From assembly GCA_020632995.1 (NCBI GenBank), contig JACKEN010000016.1, positions 1 through 64,000 of the forward strand: DNA of 64,000 nucleotides, in the 5' to 3' direction. Below, in pieces: positions 18,044 to 28,027 of the stretch (its first letter is position 1; the number at the start of each line of letters is the position of its first letter). The notes beneath the pieces are model-generated. The model saw only the letters and a program-made list of their open reading frames with translations. It searched no databases and was not told the origin of the DNA. Made by a program: the position numbers and the translations under genes. Source of the DNA: Deltaproteobacteria bacterium (GTDB taxonomy: Bacteria; Myxococcota; Kuafuiibacteriia; Kuafuiibacteriales; Kuafuiibacteriaceae).

Positions 18044-18346
18044 ATGGCGAAGCTCTCTACTCTCTTGGTTGGCGCGGCGGTGGCGGGTCTGTTGGCGGGG
18101 GCGGCGGCCCCCGATGCCCAGGCGGCGGAGCCGGGGCTGACCCCAGTGCACGAGAAGGCCTCCTGCAACGGCAAGAACGGCTGCGACAAGAAGAAGGACG
18201 ACAAGAAGAAGGACGGCGACAAGAGCAAGGACAAGGACGGCAAGGCGTCCTGCAGCGCCAAGAAGGGCGAGGGCAAGCACAGCTGCAGCGGCGGCAAGGA
18301 TGACGGCAAGGCGTCCTGCAGCGAGAAGGGCTCCTGTTCGCACTGA
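18044..18346 (+). CDS. Small secreted Cys/Lys-rich repeat peptide (possible HvfA/BufA-type RiPP precursor)
   Basis: The 100-residue product has a Sec signal (MAKLSTLLVGAAVAGLLAGA, probable cleavage after AQA at 25-27). The mature part is almost only K, D, G, S and C and repeats an A-S-C or H-S-C unit at Cys 41, 70, 81 and 92, with extra Cys at 47 and 98. The plan, a signal peptide followed by repeated Cys-Gly-Lys units, recalls HvfA and BufA precursors whose Cys are modified by MNIO (DUF692) enzymes. No MNIO or partner gene lies in this window, so a plain metal-binding secreted peptide is an equally good reading. An AAAGGCGG site precedes the ATG. The gene stands alone. Confidence 0.65.
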   Translation: MAKLSTLLVGAAVAGLLAGAAAPDAQAAEPGLTPVHEKASCNGKNGCDKKKDDKKKDGDKSKDKDGKASCSAKKGEGKHSCSGGKDDGKASCSEKGSCSH

Positions 18347-18388
18347 GGCCCGAGGGCCTCGATCAGCGCGGCGGCCCGAACCTCGGGC
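18345..18388 (+). terminator. Two consecutive GC hairpins after the small peptide gene
   Basis: GAGGCC/GGCCTC with loop CGAG (18345-18360) overlaps the TGA of the peptide gene, and GCCCGA/TCGGGC with loop ACC follows at 18374-18388. There is no T-run, so this would be a non-canonical or mRNA-end-protecting structure rather than a typical intrinsic terminator. Confidence 0.4.
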
Positions 18389-18425
18389 GCTGGGCCGCGC
18401 GCTCCCGACCTGCTAGATCCCAGGC

Positions 18426-18926
18426 ATGCACAGCGACATCTATTGGGTGGATGCAGGCGATCTCTTCCCGGGTCGCCTGGCCACCTCACCCCGCCCGCGC
18501 GGCGGCGACTGGCTCGAAGACGAGGTCGCGGCCTGGCGCCGGGCCGGCGTCGACCACGTGGCCTCGCTCCTCACCCCGCCCGAGCTGCGCGAGCTCGACA
18601 TCGAGGCCGAGGCCGAGGAGTGCGGCCGCCACGGCATCAGCTTCACCTCGGTCCCGGTCGAAGACAGGGACGTGCCGACCTCGGCGCGGGCCTTCCTCGA
18701 GGTCGCCGACCGGCTGCAGGCCGAGCTGCAGGCGGGGCGAAGCGTGCTGGTGCACTGCCGCCAAGGCATCGGCCGGGCCTCCCTGCTCGCGGTGGCCATC
18801 CTGGCGCAGGCCGGAGCCGACGGCGCCGACGCCTTCGCCCGGGTCGAGGCGGCCCGGGGTCGGCCGGTGCCGGACACCGAGACCCAGCGCGAGTGGCTGC
18901 TCACCGCGCTCGCCACGCGGCCGTGA
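18426..18926 (+). CDS. Protein-tyrosine/dual-specificity phosphatase-like protein
   Basis: The 166-residue product contains the Cys-phosphatase P-loop HCRQGIGRAS (Cys 111, Arg 117) and a plausible general-acid Asp in the PVEDRDVP loop at 77-84. Length and motif match small bacterial protein-tyrosine or dual-specificity phosphatases, which remove phosphate from Tyr, Ser/Thr or non-protein substrates. No signal peptide is present, so it is cytoplasmic. It is separated from the upstream peptide gene by hairpins and is probably independent of it. The substrate is not evident. Confidence 0.7.
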   Translation: MHSDIYWVDAGDLFPGRLATSPRPRGGDWLEDEVAAWRRAGVDHVASLLTPPELRELDIEAEAEECGRHGISFTSVPVEDRDVPTSARAFLEVADRLQAELQAGRSVLVHCRQGIGRASLLAVAILAQAGADGADAFARVEAARGRPVPDTETQREWLLTALATRP

Positions 18927-19010
18927 CGCTCCGCGCCATGCTGCGCCGCATGAGGCCACATCCGGCTCCCTGGGCCGTCCCAGCTTGACGCGGATGCGAT
19001 CGCTGTTGCA

Positions 19011-20096
19011 TTGCACAAGAGATGTCCCCCAACGCCGCTCCCGTCGCCGCCCTCCCGCCCGCCCCGCAGGTGGGGAATCGTGGGCTACGGCCTTTACATT
19101 CCAGACACTTACCTGACCGCTGATGACCTCGCGGCCCAGAGCGGGGGGCGGTGGACGGCTGATGCGGTGCGAAACAAGCTGGGCTTCGATCGCAAGCCGA
19201 TGGCGGGCCCCGGGGACGGCACCCAGCAGATGGGGGTGAAGGCGGCGAAGGACTGCCTGGCCCGCACCGGCGTCGACCCCATGGAGATCGACGTCATCCT
19301 CTGCATCGGCGAGGAGTACAAGGAGTACCCGCTCACCACCTCGGGCATCTACATCCAGGAGCAGATCGGGGCCTACAAGGCGTGGGCCATCGACGTGCAG
19401 CAGCGCTGCAACAGCACCGTGGCCACCCTGAAGATGGCGCGGGACATGCTCGTGGCCGACCCCGACATCCACACCGTGCTGATCGTCGGCGGGTATCGGA
19501 ACGGCGACCTCATCGACTTCCAGGACCCCACCACCTCGTTCATGTACAACCTGGGCGCGGGCGCCGGGGCCTTCCTGGTGAAGAAGGGCCACGAGAAGAA
19601 CCTGATCCTCGACGTGCAGATCGCCACCGACGGCTCCATGGCCCGCGACGTGGGCGTGCGCTACGGCGGCACCGAGCACCCCATCGAGCGCCTCCCCGAG
19701 GAGGTCCTCGCCAAGCTGCGCGCCGACGGGAACAAGTCCCTCACCGTGTTCGAGCCCGAGCACATGAAGGACACCCTGAACGCCATCGGCTTCACCAAGT
19801 GGATGGCCTGCCTCGACCGCGCCCTGACGCGCAGCGGCCTCACCCGGGCCGACCTGGGCTACCTGAACATCCTCCACTTCAAGCCCTCGATGTACCACGC
19901 GCTCCTCGACGAGCTGGGGCTCACCGACGAGCAGTCGGTGTACCTGCGCGACTACGGGCACATCGGCCAGGTGGACCAGATGATCTCGGTGCACGAGGGT
20001 CTGAAGCAAGGCCGCTTGCGGGACGGCCAGGTCATGGCCATGCTGGCCGCCGGGATTGGCTACGTCTGGGGCGTCGCCCTCGTGCGCTGGGGCTGA
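19011..20096 (+). CDS. 3-oxoacyl-ACP synthase III-like (FabH/KAS III superfamily) protein
   Basis: The fold signature is clear: GIVGYGLYIPDTYLT at the start of the core, active-site Cys in VQQRCNST (about residue 133), GAGAGAFLV and the closing GIGYVWGVALVRWG. His in HFKPSMYH and His in DYGHIGQVDQ take the positions that are His and Asn in FabH, so the triad would be Cys-His-His. Such enzymes condense acyl-CoA with malonyl-ACP or transfer acyl groups. The start is uncertain: TTG 19011 gives an odd Pro-rich leader, while an ATG at 19021 in another frame gives MSPNAAPVAALPPAP, so an indel near 19070 is possible. Confidence 0.7.
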   Translation: MHKRCPPTPLPSPPSRPPRRWGIVGYGLYIPDTYLTADDLAAQSGGRWTADAVRNKLGFDRKPMAGPGDGTQQMGVKAAKDCLARTGVDPMEIDVILCIGEEYKEYPLTTSGIYIQEQIGAYKAWAIDVQQRCNSTVATLKMARDMLVADPDIHTVLIVGGYRNGDLIDFQDPTTSFMYNLGAGAGAFLVKKGHEKNLILDVQIATDGSMARDVGVRYGGTEHPIERLPEEVLAKLRADGNKSLTVFEPEHMKDTLNAIGFTKWMACLDRALTRSGLTRADLGYLNILHFKPSMYHALLDELGLTDEQSVYLRDYGHIGQVDQMISVHEGLKQGRLRDGQVMAMLAAGIGYVWGVALVRWG

Positions 20097-20133
20097 GCTT
20101 GCCCGAGACCTCGCGCGGGGGTACCACGGAGGA

Positions 20134-21516
20134 GTGAGCCTCCAGACCCTGCTCTGGGCGGCGCTGGCGGTGTCGGACCCCGGCGCCGTGCAGACCCTCA
20201 CCGCCTCCACCGCCACCGTCACCGTCACCGATCCGCTCGAGGCCCGCGGCCTGGAGCGGCGCGAGCGCTTCGAGCCCGAGGACGCGGTGCTGTTCCTCCC
20301 GCGGGTGCTCCTCCTCGCGCCGCGCGCGGTGATCAGCCTCGTCGCGTGGCCGCTGCGCCAGTCCCTGCGGCTGGTCGAGAAGTACCACGTGGTGGAGCAG
20401 GTGGAGGACCTGCTCTACAACGACGCGCGCACCGCTGGGATCCTGCCCACCTTCACCGGCTTCCCGGGGGCCGGCTTCAGCGGCGGCGCCCGCGTCTTCC
20501 ACCACGACCTGTTCGGGCACCAGGAGTCGGTGGCCCTCAGCGCGGTCTACGGCGGCCTCTACACCCAGGCCTACCACCTCTCCTTCAGCGCGGATCACGT
20601 GGGCGGCGGGCGCCTGTGGTTCGAGGGCGGGGTCTCGTACGAGGCGAAGCCGAACCTGTACTTCTATGGGCTCGGCGCGCCGGACGAGGCCGAGGCGGGC
20701 ACCAACCTCGATCCGAGGGCGGCCGCGGTCGAGACCCGCTTCGCCGGAGCAGCAGGTGCTCGGCCGCGCGCGGCTGGGCACCGCGTACGGGCGCCCCGGC
20801 CAGGTGATCAGGGCCGGCACCTCGCTCGTCTACAACCACCGGCGGTTCGAGCCCGGCCAGCGCCTCCGCGCAGGCCAGCTTTCGATCGAAGAGGTGTACG
20901 ACGTGGCCCGGATCCCCGGCTTCGTCGGTGGCGCGGACACGGTCGAGGTGACGCTCGACCTCGAGCTGGACTTCCGCGACCGCCCGGGCGCCCCACCGAC
21001 GGCTTCTACTTCGAGGCGTTCGCGGGCGGGGTGCCTCCGCAAGGTGACTGGCGCTACTTCCACTGGGGGGCCGAGGCCGCGGTGTACTTCGAGCTGTGGG
21101 GTGAGGACCGCGTGCTGGTGCTGCGCGGCTTCGTCGAGGGGGTGGAGGGCGACCGCACCCGCATCCCCTTCGCGGATCTGCCCCGGCTGGGCGGGCCCTA
21201 CCGGCTGCGCGGCTACCGGCTGAACACGTTCCGAGACGAGAAGGCCGCCCTCGGCACGCTGGAGTACCGGTGGCGGGTGCACCAGTTCGTCACCGCCAGC
21301 CTCTTCGTGGACGCCGGCCAGGTGAACGACGACTACCTCGACCTCCTGAAGTTCGGCGACGACAGCAACTGGAAGGTGGGCTTCGGGGGCGGGCTCCGCC
21401 TCGGCTCCGAGACGTCGACCCTGCTCAACGTCGACGTCAGCTACGGCGACGGGCTCCAGGTGCTGGTGTCCACCGAGCCCCTGCAGGCGTTCGCCGACAG
21501 GACCAAGCAGCTATGA
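20134..21516 (+). CDS. Omp85/surface-antigen (D15)-like outer-membrane beta-barrel protein
   Basis: GTG 20134 follows a GGAGGA ribosome site. The product has a weak N-terminal signal, then alternating beta-strand sequence with many aromatic ends (TGFPGAGFSGGARVFHHDLF, NLYFYGLGAPDE) and the typical Omp85-like C-terminal region RLGGPYRLRGYRLNTFRDE with the R-G-Y-R motif, followed by LFVDAGQV. It is short and lacks obvious POTRA domains, so it is a barrel-only member. The best reading changes frame near 20745 and returns near 20990 (giving RARLGTAYGRPGQVIRAGTS between), so two compensating indels are inferred. The next gene overlaps its stop. Confidence 0.65.
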   Translation: MSLQTLLWAALAVSDPGAVQTLTASTATVTVTDPLEARGLERRERFEPEDAVLFLPRVLLLAPRAVISLVAWPLRQSLRLVEKYHVVEQVEDLLYNDARTAGILPTFTGFPGAGFSGGARVFHHDLFGHQESVALSAVYGGLYTQAYHLSFSADHVGGGRLWFEGGVSYEAKPNLYFYGLGAPDEAEAGTNLDPRAAAVETRFAGAAGARPRAAGHRVRAPRPGDQGRHLARLQPPAVRARPAPPRRPAFDRRGVRRGPDPRLRRWRGHGRGDARPRAGLPRPPGRPTDGFYFEAFAGGVPPQGDWRYFHWGAEAAVYFELWGEDRVLVLRGFVEGVEGDRTRIPFADLPRLGGPYRLRGYRLNTFRDEKAALGTLEYRWRVHQFVTASLFVDAGQVNDDYLDLLKFGDDSNWKVGFGGGLRLGSETSTLLNVDVSYGDGLQVLVSTEPLQAFADRTKQL

Positions 21517-23122
21517 GGCGCCTCATCCCGACCCTCGCGCTGCTGCTGGCCGGCTGCGCCTCGACGCAACCCCGCTTTCGCGACGCCCCCGTGGTGTGGG
21601 CGGTGGACGACAAGGTCTCGATCGAGCCGCCCGAGGAGAACGACTACTACCGCTACCCGTACATGGCCGACGTGTTCCTGCTCCGGGCCGCCACGCGGGC
21701 GCTGGAGCTGCACGACCATGAGCCGGCGTGGAACACCAACGCGCTCGACGAGGTGCCGGCGTCCAGCTGGTTCACGCCGCGGGTCGGCCACCGCCCGGTG
21801 AGCCCCGAGGCGGTGGCGAAGGGGCCCGACGTGAACGGGCCGCCGGTGCCGCCGCTGGTGATCTTCGCGGGCAAGTCGGCGGGCGGGAACCCGGGCTTCT
21901 TCGTGAAGGACGCGCGCGGGGTGCGCTACCTCATCAAGTTCGACCCGAAGGACAGCCCCGAGATCCAGACCGCCACCGACGCGATCGTCAGCCGGCTGTT
22001 CTGGGCGCTGGGCTACAACGTCCCCGCCGATCACGTCTTCGTCTTCGCGCGCGGCGACGTCTCGGTGGGCGAGGGGGCCAAGCGCAAGAACGACCTCGGC
22101 GAGAAGGTGCCCCTCACCGACGCCGACCTCGACGACGTGCTCTCGCGACCGCGCCGCGCCGGCCCGACGGGCGCTACCGGGCCCTCGCCTCGACCTTCCT
22201 CGACGGCAAGCCCCTCGGCGGCGCGGTGCCCGAGGGAGTGCGCGACGACGACCCCAACGACACCGTGCCCCACGAGCACCGGCGCGAGCTCCGCGGCCTG
22301 CGGGTGTTCGCGGCGTGGCTGAACCACACCGACATGAAGGAGGACAACACCCTCGACATGTTCGTCGAGGAGGACGGCCGCCGCTTCGTGAAGCACCACC
22401 TCGTGGACTTCGGCGAGGCCTTCGCCGCGCACGGGGCCGAGAAGAACCGGCGCGAGGACGGGTACGAGCACTTCTGGGACTGGTGGGCCCAGCCGGTGGG
22501 GCTCGTGACGTTGGGCCTGTGGGTGCGGCCGTGGGAGCACCTCGAGCCCACGCGGTGGCTGTCGGTCGGCACGTTCTCGGCCGAGCCCTTCGACCCCTGG
22601 GCCTGGAAGGAGGCCTACCCGTTCTGGCCCTTCCGCGAGGCGGACCTGGCCGACCTGTACTGGGGCGCGCGGCTGGTGATGCACCTCGAGCGCGCCCACC
22701 TCGAGGCGGCGGTGGCGACCGGCCAGCTGAGCCACCCCGACGCCGCCCGGTACCTGGTCGACGTGCTCGAGGCCCGGCGCGACGCGGTGGGCCGCGCGTT
22801 CCTGGAGGCGGTCTCGCCCCTGGATCAGCTGCAAGTCCTGGGGTCCCGGGCCGGCGGAGCCGTCCCACCCCTCTCCGCCGGGCTGCGCCCGGCTGCGCGC
22901 TCCGCTGGCGAAACATCAGGGCGGACCCTCTGTGGCGTGGACCAGTCGGTCCGGTTCGGGCTGGTGAGCGCGGGGCTGGTCCAGGTGCTGGACGAGGCGG
23001 ACGAGGTCACCGCGGACGCCTCGGTGGGCCTGGACGGCGCGTTCTGCGTGCCGGTGCCGGAGGGCGAGGCCTACCGGATCCTGCGGCTCAGGGTGAAGCG
23101 GGGCCGCGGGAGCACCCGGTGA
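21513..23122 (+). CDS. Lipoprotein coupled to the Omp85-like gene, unknown family
   Basis: ATG 21513 overlaps the previous stop (ATGA). The product opens with a lipobox (TLALLLAGC) and is about 535 residues if an indel near 22140-22165 is allowed; before it the frame reads VPLTDADLDDVL and after it DGRYRALASTFLDGK. Conserved-looking blocks include YLIKFDPKDSPEIQTATDAI, LGYNVPADHVF, AAWLNHTDMKEDNTLDM and HLVDFGEAF, which recall kinase-like folds that place an Asp in a HxD-type loop, but I cannot confirm this. It probably acts with the barrel protein at the outer membrane. A palindromic insert lies near the 3' end. Confidence 0.55.
22877..22893. repeat. Hairpin inside an in-frame low-conservation insert
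   Basis: GCCGGGC-TGC-GCCCGGC forms a perfect 7-bp stem. It lies within a stretch (about 22845-22920) that reads as Ala/Gly/Arg/Pro-rich residues between two well-formed parts of the lipoprotein, and it shares CGCGCTCCGCT with the palindromic insert at 43725-43817. This suggests a small palindromic sequence that entered the coding region in frame. Confidence 0.4.
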
Positions 23123-23368
23123 TGCAGGTGCATCTGCGGGATGATGCGCGGGGGCTACGGATCTCGGGCGTGATCCGGGTGGAGGCGAACCCGGCGGCAC
23201 CCCCAGCCAGATAGCCCACGTGATCAGGATCGCAGCCACCACGTACAGCAGGAAGGTGAGGACCTTGCGTCGCACCCGCAGGGATGGTGCCCCAGGGGCG
23301 GACGGCGCCACAAGTGCACCTCGAAGTGGCGAGAAACTCGAGGTTGTGGCCTGATCCCGCCTGATCAT
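22916..23368 (-). CDS. Possible small membrane protein, divergent from the LcrH-like gene
   Basis: An antisense-oriented frame from ATG 23368 contains a convincing transmembrane helix preceded by basic residues (RVRRK then VLTFLLYVVAAILITWAIWLGV). Shadow frames in GC-rich DNA rarely give such a hydrophobic segment. The rest of the frame runs into the 3' end of the upstream gene and is Pro/Arg/His-rich, so the real C-terminus probably lies near 23150-23200 after an indel. Function unknown. The start codon region overlaps that of the gene on the other strand. Confidence 0.25.
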   Translation of the reverse strand: MIRRDQATTSSFSPLRGALVAPSAPGAPSLRVRRKVLTFLLYVVAAILITWAIWLGVPPGSPPPGSRPRSVAPAHHPADAPASPGAPAAPLHPEPQDPVGLALRHRHAERAVQAHRGVRGDLVRLVQHLDQPRAHQPEPDRLVHATEGPP

Positions 23369-24224
23369 GGCGGATTCGAAGAAGACCACCCGGCGGGGGT
23401 TCAAGGTCGCAGGCGAGACGGCGGAGGCGATCGAGGCGCAGCGGGTGCGCCCGCGCTCGGTGGACGACGCGTTCCGGCTCGCGAACCGTGACGAGGAGGT
23501 CGAGGCGCCCGAGGGGCGCGTCTACCCGCCCCACCTGCTGGAGGCCTTCCTGCAGGGGCGCATCACCCTGGGCGATCTCGAGGGGGTGACCAAGCAGGAG
23601 CAGTACCAGATGGCGGAGATCGGCCACGGGTACCTGGGCCAGGGGAAGCTGGACGAGGGCCGGATCGTTTTCGAAGGGCTGCTCGCGCTCGATCCCTATG
23701 ACGCGTACTTCAACATGGCCCTCGCCTCGATCGCGCAGCAGCAGCAGCGCAACGACGACGCGCTGCGCATGTACGATCGCGCCCTCGAGCTCAACCCCTT
23801 CTCGCCCACCGCCTACGCGAACCGAGGTGAGATCAAGGTGATGCAGGGCCAGTTGCAGTCCGGGGTCGAGGACCTGTTGAAGGCGATGGAGCTCGACCCG
23901 AAGATGAAGGAGCCGGCGACCGAGCGCGCAAAGGCGACCCTCATGGTGCTGCGAGAGCAGCTGGCGAACATCGACCAGGAGGAGCTGAAGCAGCGGGCGG
24001 AGCAGACCACCGGCTCCAAGATCCCCGCCGCGAGCACCGGCCCCAAGATCCCCGCCGCGAGCACCGGCCCCAAGATCCCCGCCGCCACCACCGCCTCCAA
24101 GGTCGCAGCGGCGCCAGCGGGTGCGGCCCCCCGCGCCGCCGCGCCCCGCCCGCGCGCCCCCGCGCCCCGCGAGGGCCAGCCGCGACGACCTGGCCCGCGG
24201 CGCCCCGGCCCGCGAGGCAAGTGA
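23367..24224 (+). CDS. LcrH/SycD-like TPR protein with repeat tail
   Basis: The 285-residue product has a polar N-terminus and then three TPR units (about 85-190) with the arrangement of class II type III secretion chaperones: GHGYLGQGKLDEGRIVFEGL, ALDPYDAYFNMALASIAQQ, ALELNPFSPTAYANRGEI. The normal family length is near 160; here a helical stretch and a tail follow, with three 9-residue copies of T-G-x-K-I-P-A-A-x and a Pro/Arg-rich basic end. No signal peptide. It directly abuts an NtrC-type regulator gene (TGA, then ATG), so it may modulate that regulator rather than serve a secretion machine, since no secretion apparatus genes are seen here. Confidence 0.65.
   Translation: MADSKKTTRRGFKVAGETAEAIEAQRVRPRSVDDAFRLANRDEEVEAPEGRVYPPHLLEAFLQGRITLGDLEGVTKQEQYQMAEIGHGYLGQGKLDEGRIVFEGLLALDPYDAYFNMALASIAQQQQRNDDALRMYDRALELNPFSPTAYANRGEIKVMQGQLQSGVEDLLKAMELDPKMKEPATERAKATLMVLREQLANIDQEELKQRAEQTTGSKIPAASTGPKIPAASTGPKIPAATTASKVAAAPAGAAPRAAAPRPRAPAPREGQPRRPGPRRPGPRGK
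24009..24089 (+). repeat. Three tandem 27-bp coding repeats
   Basis: Three near-identical 27-bp units (24009-24035, 24036-24062, 24063-24089) encode T-G-S/P-K-I-P-A-A-S/T. They differ by only a few bases, so they expanded recently and copy number may vary between strains. Confidence 0.9.
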
Positions 24225-25603
<1,379 letters not shown>

Positions 25604-25607
<4 letters not shown>

Positions 25608-26339
25608 CGCATCTCAGCGCCGCTCCACCTCGTGGACCCAGGCCGTCCACGCCTGCGCTGTTCGTGGGGGGTCGCCCCGATGCAGGTCGCGCAGGTCTTC
25701 TGCAATCGATCTGCGCTGGGCAGCGCACCTCGGCCGCCACCACCACCGACGACCTCCCACAGCCCGAGGCGAGGGAGCACCGCCGCGCCTCGCGCCTCTG
25801 CGCGAAGGGCCCCCGAGGCGGCTCGGGTCCACGCCAGGGGGAGCGGCTGCAGGCGTCCTTCCGCGCGCACGAAGGCGGCGGCCTCCACCGCCGCCCCGTG
25901 CTCCCGCTCGGGGCGTAGGACGAACGCGAACGGGGTGTCGGCGCCCACGACCGACGGGCCGGGGGTCGGTGCCGACTCGCCGCGGAGCTCCGAGCGACCG
26001 GGGGTGACCTCGAGCGTGTAGGTCGCGGCGAGCCGCGGTTCGGGGCGCAAGAGGAGGAGCGCGCCCGCCGCCACCGCCACGAGGGGCACGATGACGGGCA
26101 GCCACCGGCGACGGGCGCGAGGCAGGGCCGCCTGCACCTCGGGCCACAGCTGCGCCGCCGCTGCGCGGTCCGCCACCTCGGAGCCCAGCGCGACCCCCGC
26201 CTCTGCCAGGGCGTCGTAGGCCGCGCGGCACGGTGAACAGGCGCGCAGGTGCTCACGCAAGCGCGCCTGCTCCTCCAGGGGTGAGGTCCTCCTGCGTGAA
26301 GCGCCGCTCGGCCAGCGCGCGGGCCTCGTCATGCCTCAT
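25604..26339 (-). CDS. Anti-sigma factor-like membrane protein
   Basis: The N-terminus has the zinc-binding anti-sigma signature H-x3-C-x2-C (REHLRACSPC), then a transmembrane helix (WLPVIVPLVAVAAGALLLL) and a periplasmic domain. The sensible start is ATG 26339 (MRHDEARALAERRFTQEDL), which reaches the zinc-finger frame only with an indel at the run of four G at 26278-26281; the uninterrupted frame starting at ATG 26332 gives an unlikely leader. It overlaps the sigma factor gene, as regulator pairs commonly do. It should hold the sigma factor at the membrane until an envelope signal releases it. Confidence 0.65.
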
Positions 26340-26915
26340 CGAGCCACCCCAGCCCGCGCAGGTGCGTCACCACCCGGGCGCGGATCGACACCAGGGTGCG
26401 GTACACCTGGTCGCGGGAGAGCGCGAGGGCCTCGCCGACCTTGGCCTGGCTCAGGCCCGACTCATAGGACAGCTCGTACACCTGCCGCTCCTTCTCAGAG
26501 AGTGTTGTCAGCACCGACCGGACCTGCGCGACAGTTTCTTCACGCAGGAGCACCTCGCTCGCGTCCTCGGGGCCGGGCGCCTCGCCGTCCGCCTCGAAAC
26601 GGACCTCCTCGACCGGGATCTCGCGGCTCAGCCGCCCCGCGTAGCGGAGGGCCGTGTAGTAGCCGATGCGCATGACGTAGGGCTCGGGGTCCTGGCTCGG
26701 GTCGAAGGTGCCGCGCTGGCGCTGGGTCAGGAAGCGGCAGAAGGTCTCCTGCACCACCTCCTCCTGCTCGAAGCGGCTGGTGATCCGGAGGAAGCGGCGC
26801 TCGCCGCCGCGCACCACGTACCCGAAGCCGCGCCGGAGCCGCCGGAAGAGCTCCGGGCGCAGGCGTCATAGATGCGGCGATCCTCGCCACCTTGTTCGGG
26901 GTCCGCCTCCGCCAT
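26329..26915 (-). CDS. Sigma-70 family (ECF-type) RNA polymerase sigma factor
   Basis: The region 2 helix (EQEEVVQETFCRFLTQ, then YVMRIGYYTALRYAGRL) and region 4 helix-turn-helix (LSEKERQVYELSYESGLSQ, LSRDQVYRTLVSIRARV) are both present, with region 3 missing, as in ECF sigma factors. The N-terminus is best read from ATG 26915 (MAEADPEQGGEDRRIYDAC) with an indel near the GGG at 26855-26857, joining to ELFRRLRRGFGYVVRGG. The partner anti-sigma gene overlaps downstream. It is divergent from the LuxR-type regulator gene across a 119-base gap, which may be its own target. Confidence 0.75.
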
Positions 26916-27034
26916 CGAGCCTCGCGCAGACTATCGCGGAACCTCCAGAGATCAACCCGCGCAAAAAAGTCATCTTCCGTGCGCGCAGACACATGGGTAC
27001 CCGCCAACTTCATGCACACCCGGAGGACAAACTC

Positions 27035-27970
27035 ATGCCCAGCGCTTGCCCTGCCATCACCGCCTTGAACCCCGTGACGAGCCACCTCGCCGCCTTGTGC
27101 GAGGAGGTCCTGAGCGCCAGCGCGGCGCGCGCCGTGGCGATCGGTATGCCCGCGATAGGCCCACGCGGCGTAGTCATGGCGCACCTCGCGGTCCGCGCGG
27201 AGGACCCGGGCCTGGCCGCCCGCCTCCACACCAGGCTCCGCACCTTCACCGGCCCGCAAGAGGACTTCCAGAACCCGAGCCTCCCCCTCACCCGCGCCTA
27301 CACGCCGGTGGATGTTCGTTCGCCGCTCGCCCTCGCCCCCAACCTCGAGGCGCCGGTGCGAGAGCTGCAGTGGCTGGTCTTCGACGAAGGCTCGCATCGA
27401 CTCCTGGGTTGGGTGCTCGTCCTCGGGCCCTCGGTGGCCCGCCTCCGGCGCCTGGCCCAGAGCCGCGCCGCGACCCGTGAGGGCCTGCAGGCCGCCCACC
27501 GCCGCGACGCGGGCGCGCCGGGCGGCCACCTCGTCCTCGACGAGAATGGCGCTGTGGTCGCCCACTCCGAGAGCCTCACGGTGTGGCTCACCGCCCCGGG
27601 CACCCGCCACGCGCTCGGCGCCGCGGTGCGCGCCCCGGCCGAGGCCGGCCAGGCGGTGGCGGGCAGCAGCCTGACCCTCGAGCCCCTCATCGGCGCGACC
27701 CGCCGCTGGCTGGTGCAGGTCCACGGCGCCCACCCCATCACCCGGAGCCCGGCCAGCTTCCTCACCCCGGCCCAGCGCGCGGTCGCAGACTACGCCGCCG
27801 CCGGCGCGACCTGCGCGGAGATCGCCAAGACGATGGAGACCTCGGTGGAGACGGTGCGCACCCACCTTCGGGAGGTGTATCGGCGCCTGGACGTCGCCTG
27901 CCGGGCTGAGTTGGCGCAGCTGTGGGTCCCTACGACCGCGGAATATTCCGCGCACCCAAATCCGTCCTGA
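27035..27970 (+). CDS. LuxR-type helix-turn-helix transcriptional regulator
   Basis: The start at ATG 27035 is chosen because a GGAGG site lies 8 bases upstream; an earlier in-frame ATG at 26993 lacks one. The 311-residue product ends in a GerE/LuxR DNA-binding domain (LTPAQRAVADYAAAGATCAE, TVRTHLREVYRRLDVACRAEL). The N-terminal 220 residues are not a receiver domain; a PAS-like piece (GHLVLDENGAVVAHSES) may sense a ligand. It is followed after 57 bases by the CHAT protease gene in the same direction and is divergent from the sigma/anti-sigma pair, so it probably controls this locus. Confidence 0.75.
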   Translation: MPSACPAITALNPVTSHLAALCEEVLSASAARAVAIGMPAIGPRGVVMAHLAVRAEDPGLAARLHTRLRTFTGPQEDFQNPSLPLTRAYTPVDVRSPLALAPNLEAPVRELQWLVFDEGSHRLLGWVLVLGPSVARLRRLAQSRAATREGLQAAHRRDAGAPGGHLVLDENGAVVAHSESLTVWLTAPGTRHALGAAVRAPAEAGQAVAGSSLTLEPLIGATRRWLVQVHGAHPITRSPASFLTPAQRAVADYAAAGATCAEIAKTMETSVETVRTHLREVYRRLDVACRAELAQLWVPTTAEYSAHPNPS

Positions 27971-28027
27971 CAAGTCGGGTTGCGAGCGGCCCGGGCTTCG
28001 CGCTACCTCTGGGGCGGCGCCGCCCCG

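Noticed and set aside
18160..18340. Repeat array resembling a short CRISPR
   Set aside because: Repeats are codon-level K/D/G/C repeats within a signal-peptide gene; unit length and spacing vary and there are no spacers.
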